Notes under the pieces: model-generated
What the model was told of the DNA's origin: nothing
Seen by the model: the letters and a program-made list of their open reading frames with translations, nothing else
The model's database searches: none
Shown: positions 51,524 through 59,903 of the stretch, piece by piece
How positions within the stretch are numbered: the stretch's first letter is position 1
Layout of the letters: each line of letters starts with the position of its first letter
Assembly: GCF_030268225.1 (NCBI RefSeq)
Contig: NZ_BSQG01000005.1
Coordinates: forward strand, 186,001 to 250,000
Reading direction: 5' to 3'
From: Nocardiopsis ansamitocini
GTDB lineage: Bacteria > Actinomycetota > Actinomycetes > Streptosporangiales > Streptosporangiaceae
Length of the DNA: 64,000 nucleotides
Program-made: the position numbers and the translations under genes

Positions 51524-52927
51524 ATGGTCCGCGATCTGATGGAGCCCGATCCGCGGCCGGTCATCGCCTGCGTGGGTGGCGGGGCAAGTTCCGCCCTCAC
51601 CGCGATCGCGCTGCTGCGCGCCACCACGTGGCTGCGACTGCGCTACCGGCTCGTGCTGTTCGACGAGCACGGCCGGCACGCGCGCGGGGTCGCCTACTCC
51701 ACCCACGACGACGGCCACCTGCTCAACTCGCCGCTGAAATCCATGTCCGCGCTCCCCGACCAACCCGGCCATCTCGCCGAATGGTCGCACGAGCACGCTC
51801 TCGGACACGGACCGGACTCCTTTCTCCCCCGTCGCGTCTACGGCGACTACCTGGCCCAGACGCTGGCCCGGACGGCGGCCTGGGCGCAACCGCACGCCTC
51901 CCTGGAGTTGCGCACCGCCCGGGTGGAGTCGGCCCGTCCGGGCGACGACGGTGTCACCCTGCGTCTGGGCAGCGGCGAGGAGCTGCGCGCCTCCGGCGTC
52001 GTGGTTGCCACCGGCAACGCCGCCGGGATGCACACCCCCGGCTGCCCGGAATTGCCGGGAGTCGTCTCCGACCCGTGGCACCCGGACTCCGGGATCACAG
52101 CCCTTGAGCGCGCCGACCGGGTTCTGGCGGTGGGAACCGGCCTCACCATGGTCGATGTCGCCCTGAGCCTGACCCGCAGCCGCCCGGACACGGTGGTGCA
52201 CGCGGTCTCGCGGCACGGACTGCTGCCGCAGGAGCACCGGCTTCCCCTGGTCACCCCGCCGGGACTGGTCGACCTGCACGGCATGGCGGGCAACCCTCCG
52301 TCGTTGCGCGACCTGACCCGGCGGGTCCGCGCGGCGGTACGGGACTATCCGGGGGACTGGCGCCACGTCGTGGACTCGCTGCGGCCGCACGTGCAGATGG
52401 TGTGGCAAGGGCTGTCCGCGAGCGAACAGCGCCGCTTCCTGGACCGCCTGGCCCGGCACTGGGAGGCCGCACGCCACCGGATGGCACCCGAGGTCGCCGC
52501 CCGGCTTTCGGCGCTGCGCGCACAGGGCCGGCTCCGGATCCACAGCGGTGGGCTCCGCGAGGTCGGCCGGGCAGACGGCGCGTTGCGCGCCCGACTGGGC
52601 GATGGAACGGCCCTGGACGTGGACGCGGTGCTGAACTGCACCGGTGCCAACCCCGGAAGCGCGCCTTTCATCACCCGCATCCTCGGTGACGGCCTGGCGC
52701 GCCCCAACCACCTGGGCCTAGGGGTGGACACCTGCCCGCGCGGCGCCCTGGTGACCCCGTCCGGGCGGGTCAGCCGACGCCTGTTCGCTTTGGGGCCGGT
52801 ACGCCGCGGCCAGCTCTACGAGACCACGGCGATTCCCGAGATCCGTGCCCAGGCCGAGCAGTTGGCCCAGCGAATCGCCGACACCGTGCTCCGCAATCGC
52901 GCGGTGGAACCGACCGTGGTGCCCTGA
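51524..52927 (+). CDS. FAD/NAD(P)-binding protein (hydroxylase/HydR-type FAD_NAD-binding family)
   Basis: 467 residues. A Rossmann FAD site IACVGGGASSALTAIALLRA opens the protein; the conserved stretch LFDEHGRHARGVAYSTHDDG followed by HLLNSPLKSMSALP is characteristic of the FAD-NAD(P)-binding Pfam family PF13454. A second nucleotide site VLAVGTGLTMVDVALSLTRS occurs around residue 205. The C-terminal VLNCTGANPGSAPFITRIL and QLYETTAIPEIRAQAEQLA are typical of this group, which includes amino-acid or acyl N-hydroxylase-like flavoproteins of unclear reactions. Stand-alone gene, ends at a bidirectional terminator. Confidence 0.82.
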   Translation: MVRDLMEPDPRPVIACVGGGASSALTAIALLRATTWLRLRYRLVLFDEHGRHARGVAYSTHDDGHLLNSPLKSMSALPDQPGHLAEWSHEHALGHGPDSFLPRRVYGDYLAQTLARTAAWAQPHASLELRTARVESARPGDDGVTLRLGSGEELRASGVVVATGNAAGMHTPGCPELPGVVSDPWHPDSGITALERADRVLAVGTGLTMVDVALSLTRSRPDTVVHAVSRHGLLPQEHRLPLVTPPGLVDLHGMAGNPPSLRDLTRRVRAAVRDYPGDWRHVVDSLRPHVQMVWQGLSASEQRRFLDRLARHWEAARHRMAPEVAARLSALRAQGRLRIHSGGLREVGRADGALRARLGDGTALDVDAVLNCTGANPGSAPFITRILGDGLARPNHLGLGVDTCPRGALVTPSGRVSRRLFALGPVRRGQLYETTAIPEIRAQAEQLAQRIADTVLRNRAVEPTVVP

Positions 52928-52939
52928 AACAGGCCCTGG

Positions 52940-52977
52940 CCCTGCGCCGGCACCGGACCGTGGGAGCCGGCGCAGGG
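52940..52977. terminator. Bidirectional terminator
   Basis: CCCTGCGCCGGC (52940-52951) and GCCGGCGCAGGG (52966-52977) form a perfect 12-bp stem between the FAD protein stop (+) and the Ppm1-like stop (-). Confidence 0.8.
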
Positions 52978-52982
52978 GTGGA

Positions 52983-53756
52983 TCAACCGGGGCGATGCGC
53001 CTCGCGCTCGTACTTGCGCAACCGGAAGGGGCGCAGCGCGGATTCGACCTGCACCGCGAGGTCCATCTTGCTGATGCCTTCGGCGCGGTCCTCGAAGTGA
53101 ATGGGGATCTCCAGCATCTTCTGGCCTCGACGGTAGGCACGAAAGTGCATCTCCACCTGGAAGCTGTACCCGCTGCTGTGGATGCTGCCCAGGTCGAGGG
53201 CTTCCAGGGCCTCACGGCGCCAGAGTTTGAAGCCCGCGGTGACGTCGCGGATGGGCATCGCCAGGATCGCCTTGACGTAGGTGTTGGCCCAGCCGCTGAG
53301 CAGGCGGCGGCGCACTCCCCACTCCCCCGACAGACTGCCACCGGGTACGTAACGGCTGCCGATGACCACACCGGCACCGGTGGAGAGCAGGGTACCCAGC
53401 AACTGGGGCACATAGGCCGGGGGGTGGGAGAGGTCGGCGTCCATCTGGGCGACGAAGTCGGCCCCGTCGTCGAGGGCTCGGGTCATCCCGGCGATGTAGG
53501 CGCGCCCCAAGCCGTCCTTTGCGGTGCGATGCACCACCGTGATCCGGCCCGCGTGCTCGGCGGCAAGCTTGTCGGCGACCTCGCCGGTGCCATCGGGTGA
53601 GTTGTCGTCCACGATCACCAGGCCCAGGCCGGGCAGTTCGAGTGCCATCAGCTGGGCGACCAGCACGGGCAGGTTGTCCGCCTCGTTGTAGGTGGGGACG
53701 ACGACGCTTAGCCGGGATCGGGACCACGGCTCGGGCAGGGTGACCGGGGTGGGCAT
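52983..53756 (-). CDS. Polyprenol-phosphate mannosyltransferase, Ppm1 catalytic domain type
   Basis: 257 residues, GT2 family. It makes polyprenyl-phosphate-mannose from GDP-mannose, the donor for lipomannan and protein O-mannosylation. Seen: SVVVPTYNEADNLPVLVAQL, the DDNSPDGT diphosphate region, AQMDADLSHPP with the DxD metal motif, and GFKLWRREALEALD. No membrane or Lnt (N-acyltransferase) domain is attached, so it is the catalytic unit alone, as in corynebacteria and streptomycetes. ATG 53756 has GGAGG 10 bases upstream; ATG 53777/53774 are upstream alternatives. Ends in the terminator shared with the FAD gene. Confidence 0.9.
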   Translation of the reverse strand: MPTPVTLPEPWSRSRLSVVVPTYNEADNLPVLVAQLMALELPGLGLVIVDDNSPDGTGEVADKLAAEHAGRITVVHRTAKDGLGRAYIAGMTRALDDGADFVAQMDADLSHPPAYVPQLLGTLLSTGAGVVIGSRYVPGGSLSGEWGVRRRLLSGWANTYVKAILAMPIRDVTAGFKLWRREALEALDLGSIHSSGYSFQVEMHFRAYRRGQKMLEIPIHFEDRAEGISKMDLAVQVESALRPFRLRKYEREAHRPG

Positions 53757-53895
53757 GGGGGAGAAGGCCTCCATCATCGGAATCCGGGAGCGTAACCGGT
53801 GGCGGGTCGTGGTCGCTGGCTGCGTCTCACTCCAACCATTGTGGCCGGAACCGCCGCCCTCCGACGCCGACCGTCACGGCGACGGCATCGGGCCG

Positions 53896-54696
53896 TTACT
53901 CCCCGCGGTCGCTCTCCGGGACGGCGACGTGCACCGTGGTCCCCGTGTCCTCCAGGGTCATCAGGATCTCGGGGTCGGCGTGGTTGTCGGTGACCAGGTG
54001 CGCGATGGCTTCGGGAGCAACCGTCTGCACCATCGTGTCGGCTCCGACGGTGGTGTGGTCGGCGAGCACGATGACCTCCTCGGCGCAGGCGACCAGCGCG
54101 CGGTCCACACTCGCCACTGCGGCGTTGGACGTGCTCAGGCCCCGTTCCGCGGTCACCCCGTTGCCCGAGACGAATGCGCGGTGCACCCGCAGGCCGCCCA
54201 GGGAGTGTTCGGCCGCGCTGCCGACGAGCGCCATGAGCGAGCCGCGCAGCGTCCCCCCGGTCATCACGACCTCCACACCGGTGGCTTCGGCCAGGACCTG
54301 GGCGACGCGCAGCGAGTTGGTGACGACGGTGAGGCCCGCGCGGCCGGTGAGCTCGCGGGCCAGCGCCTCGGTGGCATCGCCGGGGCCGAGCACGATCGCG
54401 TCGTCGTCGACGACCAGCCGCGCCGCGGATCGGGCGATCGCCGGCCATTCGGACCGGGCGTGGTCGGCGGAGCGGGTATCGCCGGCACGTATTCGCCCTG
54501 GAAGGGCAGCCCCGCCCCGCCTGCGGTCGATGAGCCCTTGCGCCTCGAGCGTGCGCACGTCGCGGCGGACCGTCACCTCCGAGGCGCACACCCGATCGGC
54601 GAGGTCGCGCAGCGCCATCGTGCCGTTGGCCCGCACCAGCTCCAGGATCCGCTCCCGGCGCTCGGCGGCGAACACCGGTTTGCCCTCCCGAGCCAT
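53896..54696 (-). CDS. DeoR/GlpR-family transcriptional regulator
   Basis: 266 residues. DeoR-type HTH at the N-terminus: AAERRERILELVRANGTMAL and DLADRVCASEVTVRRDVRTL, with the usual RRGGAALP at the end of the winged helix. The C-terminal sugar-phosphate-sensing domain is present (IVLGPGDATEALARELTGRA, VVMTGGTLRGSLMALVGSAA, DHTTVGADTMVQTVAPE). Such regulators respond to sugar phosphates and repress sugar catabolic or transport genes. It is the first of two DeoR regulators in this region; the other at 56651 shares only the family fold. Target not shown by context. Confidence 0.92.
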   Translation of the reverse strand: MAREGKPVFAAERRERILELVRANGTMALRDLADRVCASEVTVRRDVRTLEAQGLIDRRRGGAALPGRIRAGDTRSADHARSEWPAIARSAARLVVDDDAIVLGPGDATEALARELTGRAGLTVVTNSLRVAQVLAEATGVEVVMTGGTLRGSLMALVGSAAEHSLGGLRVHRAFVSGNGVTAERGLSTSNAAVASVDRALVACAEEVIVLADHTTVGADTMVQTVAPEAIAHLVTDNHADPEILMTLEDTGTTVHVAVPESDRGE

Positions 54697-54783
54697 TTGA
54701 CCCCATCTCGATCTGCCGCGGCGACGGTCGGACCGGGTGGTCCGACCGCTGATGCCGCGATCAGATCATAAGGGAGCAGGCGG

Positions 54784-54966
54784 TCAGTCGAAGCGAACGC
54801 CGTGTGCGGAGAACGCCTTGTCGATCGCCTCGTCGTCACCATGGTCGTCGGAGGAATCGTCGCCGTCCTCGGTTCCGTTGCCGAGGACCAGGGCCAGGAT
54901 GAAGAGCGTCACCACAACGGCGAACGCGACCAGTGTGGCGATGCCGAACATCAGCAGCACGGACAT
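54784..54966 (-). CDS. Small single-pass membrane protein
   Basis: 60 residues: one hydrophobic helix at residues 3-29 (MFGIATLVAFAVVVTLFILA), then an acidic Asp/Ser-rich cytoplasmic or exterior tail (EDGDDSSDDHGDDEAIDKAF). ATG 54966 has GGGAG about 7 bases upstream. No named family; a membrane-anchored acidic tail is all that can be said. It stands between the two DeoR/MFS units and could be a regulatory or assembly subunit, but this is guesswork. Confidence 0.55.
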   Translation of the reverse strand: MSVLLMFGIATLVAFAVVVTLFILALVLGNGTEDGDDSSDDHGDDEAIDKAFSAHGVRFD

Positions 54967-55141
54967 GCCTTGGCTCCCTCGGGCCGGGGGTGAACCACCA
55001 TGCACGGCATCCGGGATATGACCCAGCTCACCGAGTACGTCCCTGTGGGGATTCCCTGCCCACGCACTCGTTACACGCGCCCAGGGGCTCGCCTTGGTGA
55101 TAGTGCTGTCACCCGATATCGGATGGTGGACGGACGCACTG

Positions 55142-55171
55142 CCGCCCGGCACCGGCTCCGGTGCCGGGCGG
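55142..55171 (-). terminator. Terminator after MFS gene
   Basis: CCGCCCGGCACCGG (55142-55155) and CCGGTGCCGGGCGG (55158-55171) form a perfect 14-bp stem with a 2-base loop just after the MFS stop on the minus strand. Confidence 0.8.
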
Positions 55172-55182
55172 TCGGAGAGGAC

Positions 55183-56439
55183 TCATGCGTCGACGGGGTG
55201 GACCGAACCCTCGCGGTCGGGGCGGAGCGCGACAGCAGCCAGTGCGATGAACACCGAGAGCACGGCCGGCACCGCCATGGCCACGGTCAGGTTGGTGACG
55301 TGGGCAAGGGCACCGATGGCCACGGGGCCGCTGAGCAGTCCCACATAGCCGATCGCGGCGACGAATCCGAGATTCCGGCCGGCGCGGGCGGGGTCGTAGT
55401 CGACGGCGGCGGTGAAGACCTGGGGAATGATGCAGGAGAGACCCGCCCCCATGATCGCGAAGCCCACGATGGAGGCGAAGGTCCAGGGCGCCACCAGGCT
55501 CAGGGTGAGCCCGCAGGCCCCCAGGAGCCCGCCCGCGCGCACGATGGCGACCGGGCCGAAGCGGGCGGTCAGGCGGTCTCCCACGAGACGGCCGGCGGCC
55601 ATGAGGGCGGAGAACGCGGCGAAGCCTGCCGCGGCCAGCGCACCGGACGCGCCCCGCTGGTCGTGGAGGAATACCGTGGCCCAGTCCGTGGCCGATCCCT
55701 CGGCGAGCATGCAGCACAGGGCGACCAGACCGAAGAACACGACCTTGGGCGAGATCCGGGCGCGACCCCCTGGTTTCGGGCTGGTCGGGTCCTGGTCACC
55801 ACGGACCGGGGCCGGGGCGGTGGAGTCCAGTCCGCCCAGCAGCCCACGACGCACGGCCACCGAGAGCACGACCAGGACCAGGGCGACGATCCAGAAGGTG
55901 AGAGCGGCGCTCATCCGGGCGTAGGCGGCCAGTCCGCCGAGGGCCGCGCCGGTGAAACCGCCGATGGAGAAGGCCGCATGAAAAGAGGCCATGATCGGAC
56001 GACCGTAGAGGCGTTCGACCCGGGCGGCGTGCACGTTGATGGGGACGTCGATCATGCCGTGGCCGGCCCCGATCGCGAACAGTGCCACGAAGAGGAAGGG
56101 CAGGGAGTTGGCGTAGCCCGGCGCGACCAGCGCGAGACTGCCGATGACGGCTGCGGGCAGGATGGTGGCGGTGCTGCCGTGCCGGTCCACCAGGCGTCCG
56201 GCGACCTGCATCGCGGCCAGCGCACCGACGGCCAGCCCCAGCAGGGCGAGGCTCAACTGCCCGTCGTTGAGTCCTGCCTGCTCCTTGACAGCGGGGATGC
56301 GGGCAGCCCAGGTCGCGATGATCATTCCCGCAACGAAGAAGTAGGCCCAGACGGTACGGCGTGCTCGACGCAGAACAGGGGAAACAGCCGGAGCGGCCTT
56401 CGGTGGCACAGGACGGGGAATGCGCTGGTTCTCGGTCAC
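55183..56439 (-). CDS. MFS transporter, YbjJ-like
   Basis: 418 residues, 12 predicted helices. The first two carry FFVAGMIIATWAARIPAVKE and GLNDGQLSLALLGLAVGALA, the signature of the YbjJ/fucose-permease-like MFS group, and the motif-A loop is GRLVDRHGSTATILP. The central cytoplasmic loop (about 205-235) is long and Pro/Arg-rich. Substrate unknown; relatives include sugar exporters. The upstream gene 56651 is a DeoR-type sugar-phosphate regulator on the same strand, with 211 bp between, so it is a plausible controller. Confidence 0.9.
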   Translation of the reverse strand: MTENQRIPRPVPPKAAPAVSPVLRRARRTVWAYFFVAGMIIATWAARIPAVKEQAGLNDGQLSLALLGLAVGALAAMQVAGRLVDRHGSTATILPAAVIGSLALVAPGYANSLPFLFVALFAIGAGHGMIDVPINVHAARVERLYGRPIMASFHAAFSIGGFTGAALGGLAAYARMSAALTFWIVALVLVVLSVAVRRGLLGGLDSTAPAPVRGDQDPTSPKPGGRARISPKVVFFGLVALCCMLAEGSATDWATVFLHDQRGASGALAAAGFAAFSALMAAGRLVGDRLTARFGPVAIVRAGGLLGACGLTLSLVAPWTFASIVGFAIMGAGLSCIIPQVFTAAVDYDPARAGRNLGFVAAIGYVGLLSGPVAIGALAHVTNLTVAMAVPAVLSVFIALAAVALRPDREGSVHPVDA

Positions 56440-56650
56440 GGTTCACCCTCACTCGGGTCGTGCTGGGGGCGTACTGGGCGGGCCCGACGTCGCCGGGATC
56501 GGCCGGCGGCGACGGGGCGAGGGGCGGCGCGGCCGGGTCGGCCCCGTCGCCCGAGCGGACCGGGAGCTCCGGACAGGAGCGCACCGGCGCCTGGAACCGG
56601 GCGCACGGACCGCCCGGGGGCACACGGTTGACGGATGGGAGGAAGGTGCG

Positions 56651-57409
56651 CTAGACGCACTGGACGACGACACCGGCGGCGCTGATCGCGGCCACGGCCT
56701 CGTCGGGGGCATCGGTATCGGTGACCAGGACGTCGATGTCGCCCACCGGGCAGACGTATCCCATGGCCACCTGGGCGAGTTTGGTGGAGTCGGCCGCCAG
56801 GACGACGCGCCGCGCCGACCGCATGGCTGCCCGTTTGATGGCGACATCGCCGAGGTCGTAGGCAGTGACCCCTTCCGCGACCGACAGGCCGCAGCATCCA
56901 AGGACGGCGGTGTCGAAGCGCACCGCGTTCAGCGACGCCTCTGCGAGAGGGCCGATCAGGGAGAGCTCGCCGACGCGCACTTCTCCCCCCGCCATGAGGA
57001 GGCGGGCAGTTCGACCATCACTGAGAACCTGAGCCACCTGCAACGACAAGGGCATCACGGTGATGTGTCGCTCGGCGAGTTCCCGAGCCACCTGGAGGGT
57101 GGTCGTCCCGCTGTCGAGCAGCACCGCCTGGCCGTCACCGATCAGCTCACCGACCGCCTCGGCGATCCGCCGTTTGGCATCGGGGGCTTGGCGCTCCCGG
57201 ATCGCATAGGGCGGCTCCTGTCCACGGGGCAACAGGCTGACCGCACCGCCGCGCACCCGACGCAAAACGCCCTGCCCTGCGAGGTGGTCGAGGTCGCGTC
57301 GGACGGTCATCTCCGAGTGTCCGGTGGTCTCGGCGAGTTCCACAACGGTGACCTCGCCCTCCTCACGGAGCCGGGCGACGATGAGATCCATCCGTTCGAC
57401 GCTGTCCAT
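56651..57409 (-). CDS. DeoR/GlpR-family transcriptional regulator
   Basis: 252 residues from ATG 57409 (MDSVERMDLIVARLREEG). HTH: VTVVELAETTGHSEMTVRRD and LDHLAGQGVLRRVRGGA. Sensor domain: AVLLDSGTTTLQVARELAER, ARLLMAGGEVRVGELSLIGP, and FDTAVLGCCGLSVAEGVTAY. The frame extends upstream to 57481, but those codons run through the AT-rich divergent promoter. No ribosome site is seen, so the message may be leaderless. It lies upstream of the YbjJ-like transporter and divergent from the PPTase, with three GAAC-type repeats in the intergenic gap as candidate operators. Confidence 0.9.
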   Translation of the reverse strand: MDSVERMDLIVARLREEGEVTVVELAETTGHSEMTVRRDLDHLAGQGVLRRVRGGAVSLLPRGQEPPYAIRERQAPDAKRRIAEAVGELIGDGQAVLLDSGTTTLQVARELAERHITVMPLSLQVAQVLSDGRTARLLMAGGEVRVGELSLIGPLAEASLNAVRFDTAVLGCCGLSVAEGVTAYDLGDVAIKRAAMRSARRVVLAADSTKLAQVAMGYVCPVGDIDVLVTDTDAPDEAVAAISAAGVVVQCV

Positions 57410-57432
57410 GTCGCAATTCAAACACAGAAGAT

Positions 57433-57493
57433 GTTCATTAGATCGAGTTACGGACCTTAAATATGTGTGAACTATCAGCATTGTCGAGTGAAC
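57433..57493. promoter_or_regulatory. Repeated GTGAAC elements in divergent DeoR/PPTase promoter
   Basis: GTGAAC occurs at 57467-57472 and 57488-57493, exactly 21 bp apart (two helical turns), and its inverse GTTCAT lies at 57434-57438. The stretch is AT-rich compared with both genes. This is a typical pattern for DeoR-family autoregulation. Confidence 0.4.
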
Positions 57494-57539
57494 CGAAGCA
57501 CATTGCCGCGCGACATCCCGAACCGGTCACAATGGTGGG

Positions 57540-58280
57540 GTGCTCTCCTCATCAGCCAGCAGCCCCGTCCCCTGCGCCGTCTGGTGGGCCGCCCCGGCCC
57601 TTGCCACGCCGGCCCTTCTCGACATTCTCGACACCGACGAACGGGCCCGGCACGGCCGCCTGCGCCAATCGAGCGACCGCGACCGTTACGCCGTGGCACA
57701 CGCCCTCGCCCGGTTGCTGTGCGCGCAGGAGAGCGGGTGCGACCCGCGAGAGGTGACGTTCGCCCTGCACTGCGGGTACTGCACGCGCACCGACCCCCAC
57801 GGCAAACCCCGCCCCACGGGTCCGTCCGAGGGGCTGGAAATCTCGATCACGCACTCGGGGGAACGCGTGGGGGTGGCGTTGTCCCGGGGAGTGCCCGTGG
57901 GACTGGACGTGGAAGCGATCAAGCCCACGCGCGACCTCGACGGCCTGGCCGACTACGCACTGACCGCCGCCGAGCGGGCAACCCTGGACGCCCGGCCCGA
58001 GGCCGAGCGGGCCGCGGGCTTCTTCTCCTACTGGTCGCGCAAGGAGGCACTGCTCAAAGCGACCGGGGCGGGACTCTCGGGCGGGTTGACCTCGGTTGCG
58101 GTCAACGGTCCGCACGAGGACGCGGCCGTGCTGCACTGGGATCCGCCCAATGCTCCCGCAGCCGTGTGCCTCACCGATCTGGACGCCGGAGCCGGCTACC
58201 GGGCGGCCTTGGCCGCCCTGGCCCCGGGCCCCCTGGCCCTCACCGTTCACGACGGTGCCGCCCTGCTCGCCTCCCACTGA
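57540..58280 (+). CDS. Sfp-type 4'-phosphopantetheinyl transferase
   Basis: 246 residues. It moves phosphopantetheine from CoA to the serine of carrier proteins in fatty acid, polyketide or nonribosomal peptide assembly. Sequence: SDRDRYAVAHALARLLCAQE with the Arg, DPHGKPRPTG, SITHSGERVGVALSRGV for the P1 motif, GLDVEAIKPTRD for Mg binding, and FFSYWSRKEALLKATGAGL with the W-x3-KEA signature. GTG 57540 has GGTGGG just upstream. No carrier protein or NRPS/PKS gene is in the window. Confidence 0.93.
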   Translation: MLSSSASSPVPCAVWWAAPALATPALLDILDTDERARHGRLRQSSDRDRYAVAHALARLLCAQESGCDPREVTFALHCGYCTRTDPHGKPRPTGPSEGLEISITHSGERVGVALSRGVPVGLDVEAIKPTRDLDGLADYALTAAERATLDARPEAERAAGFFSYWSRKEALLKATGAGLSGGLTSVAVNGPHEDAAVLHWDPPNAPAAVCLTDLDAGAGYRAALAALAPGPLALTVHDGAALLASH

Positions 58281-58342
58281 TCCCCCGCCCCGACCTGCCC
58301 GAGGACGGACAACCGGACGGGCAGCAGGGGCGCGCGGGGACG

Positions 58343-58981
58343 CTAGGCGGCCACGGCCAGCGCCACCCCGAAGGCGGTCAGCGCCATTCCACTGGTCAGC
58401 TCGATGCCCTGGCGAACCCTTCGCCGGCGCAGCAGCTCGGAGAGGTGGGAGATGGCGAACACGTAGACCGCCCACCACATCAACGCGATGGCGATGACGA
58501 TCGCCCCCAGGAGCATGATCTGCGGTGCGGCGGCCGCGTCAGGAGCAACGAACTGGGGAAGGAAGGTCAGGAAGAACGCCAGCGGCTTTGGGTTGAGCAG
58601 GTTGTTGAGCAGCCCCTGCGTAAAGGGCGAACCTCCTCGGCCGGACTCGGCCCCCGGCGCCAGCTCCGCGAGGTCCCCGCGCCGCCAGCCGCGCCACAGT
58701 CGCAGGAGGACGGCCGCGCCGAGGTAGACGAGGTAGGCCGCACCGGCGAAACGCAGCACGACCAGGGCGACCGGACTGGCCGCGATCATCACGGTGAGCC
58801 CTGCGGCGGCAAGCAACGTGTAGGCGGCGATCCCCGTCGTGGACCCCAGCCCGGTCGCCATTCCGGAGCCGTGCCCATGCGCCAACGTGTTCCGCGTGAC
58901 CAGCACGAAGTCCGGCCCGGGCAGGACGACGATGACGGCCGAGGCGAGCACGAACACGAGAAGGTGTTCGGGCATGGGCAT
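58343..58981 (-). CDS. LysE/RhtB-family amino acid exporter
   Basis: 212 residues, six helices. N-terminal LLVFVLASAVIVVLPGPDFV with the conserved PGPD, then LVTRNTLAHGHGSGMATGLG, and PKPLAFFLTFLPQF in the middle are LysE/RhtB landmarks. It pumps amino acids or homoserine lactone-type molecules out. ATG 58981 has GAGGAG 7 bases upstream. It is divergent from the Lrp/AsnC regulator at 59145, the classical arrangement for LysE-LysG or Lrp-controlled exporters. Confidence 0.93.
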   Translation of the reverse strand: MPMPEHLLVFVLASAVIVVLPGPDFVLVTRNTLAHGHGSGMATGLGSTTGIAAYTLLAAAGLTVMIAASPVALVVLRFAGAAYLVYLGAAVLLRLWRGWRRGDLAELAPGAESGRGGSPFTQGLLNNLLNPKPLAFFLTFLPQFVAPDAAAAPQIMLLGAIVIAIALMWWAVYVFAISHLSELLRRRRVRQGIELTSGMALTAFGVALAVAA

Positions 58982-59087
58982 AGCGGTACTCCTCAGGTGA
59001 TGATCGGGGTGCGGAGACGGGACTCCGAGGGCTGCGAACGACACACGGTCGGGGCGGCGAAAATCCGCCCAGTTCACGGCCACAATG

Positions 59088-59101
59088 CTTCAATTATGAA
59101 G
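59088..59101. promoter_or_regulatory. Lrp-type dyad in lysE/lrp divergent promoter
   Basis: CTTCA-atta-TGAAG at 59088-59101: 5-bp arms with a 4-base AT centre, the usual form of an Lrp/AsnC site, 44 bp before the lrp start and 107 bp from the exporter start. Confidence 0.6.
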
Positions 59102-59144
59102 ATACTTCCGCAAGAATCGCAAACTGCCGTGCTAAGTTCGGCAA

Positions 59145-59633
59145 ATGACTGAGAATGTTCGCTTGGATTCGGCCGACCTGGAGATTCTGCGGATCTTGCA
59201 GAACGACGCACGGATCACCAACCGCGATCTCGCGGCCTCCGTGGGCCTTGCCCCCTCGACCTGCCTCGATCGCGTGGCACGACTGCGCGAATCGGGCGTG
59301 ATCACCGGCAACCGGCTCCGGGTGAACCCCAGCGCACTGGGCCGCCCCATCCAGGCGTTCCTGTCGCTGCGGGTCCACCACAGCCACACAATGCTGCGCT
59401 CCACCGCCGAGCACATCCGCGCGCTGCCCGAGACCCGGGCCCTCTACCACCTGGCCGGGGTCGACGACTTCCTGGTGCTGGTCGCCGCCGCCGATGTGGC
59501 CGACCTGCAACGGCTGGTCGTGGACGAATTCACCACCCGCCCGGAGGTCACCCAGGTGCAGACGATGCTGGTCTTCGAGGAGTGGGAGGGCGGTCCCCTT
59601 CTCCCCCCGCAGGAGCACCGCGAAGCCGATTGA
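59145..59633 (+). CDS. Lrp/AsnC-family transcriptional regulator
   Basis: 162 residues. AsnC-type HTH: LDSADLEILRILQNDARITN, DLAASVGLAPSTCLDRVARL. The C-terminal RAM effector domain: TRALYHLAGVDDFLVLVAAA and PEVTQVQTMLVFEEWEG. Lrp proteins bind amino acids and switch exporters or catabolic genes; the divergent LysE-type gene is the obvious target. TAAGTT about 7 bases before the ATG looks like a -10 of a leaderless message. After the stop (59633) there are 270 bp without a gene before the protease at 59904. Confidence 0.93.
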   Translation: MTENVRLDSADLEILRILQNDARITNRDLAASVGLAPSTCLDRVARLRESGVITGNRLRVNPSALGRPIQAFLSLRVHHSHTMLRSTAEHIRALPETRALYHLAGVDDFLVLVAAADVADLQRLVVDEFTTRPEVTQVQTMLVFEEWEGGPLLPPQEHREAD

Positions 59634-59770
59634 GGGTGGCGAGCCGGACCGGGAAAGATCACAGCAGCCGACGACAGAACCTTTCCGGCATTTCCGGCCA
59701 CACCGTCTCGACCTGGACCGACACAAAAATCGCGCGGGTAAACGTATACCTGACGCCACACTCCTGTCGT

Positions 59771-59822
59771 GGTCAGGCAAGCCGTTCCTGCCTTGACCGT
59801 GGGCGACCGGCATTGATGTATT
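59771..59822 (+). promoter_or_regulatory. Candidate promoter with overlapping dyad upstream of protease/peptide cassette
   Basis: TTGACC (59793-59798) and TGTATT (59817-59822), 18 bp apart, make a plausible -35/-10 pair for the gene at 59904. The -35 is the right end of an interrupted dyad whose outer arms are GGTCA (59771) and TGACC (59794-59798), so a repressor bound here would block it. The upstream stretch 59634-59770 shows nothing else I can identify. Confidence 0.4.
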
Positions 59823-59903
59823 GCAGACGTGCCCAGCCTGCTCAGTGCCTCCCGCCCCTTGCCTCCCCACCGCCCCACAGGTGCGACCTCGGAGGCCCGC
59901 TAG

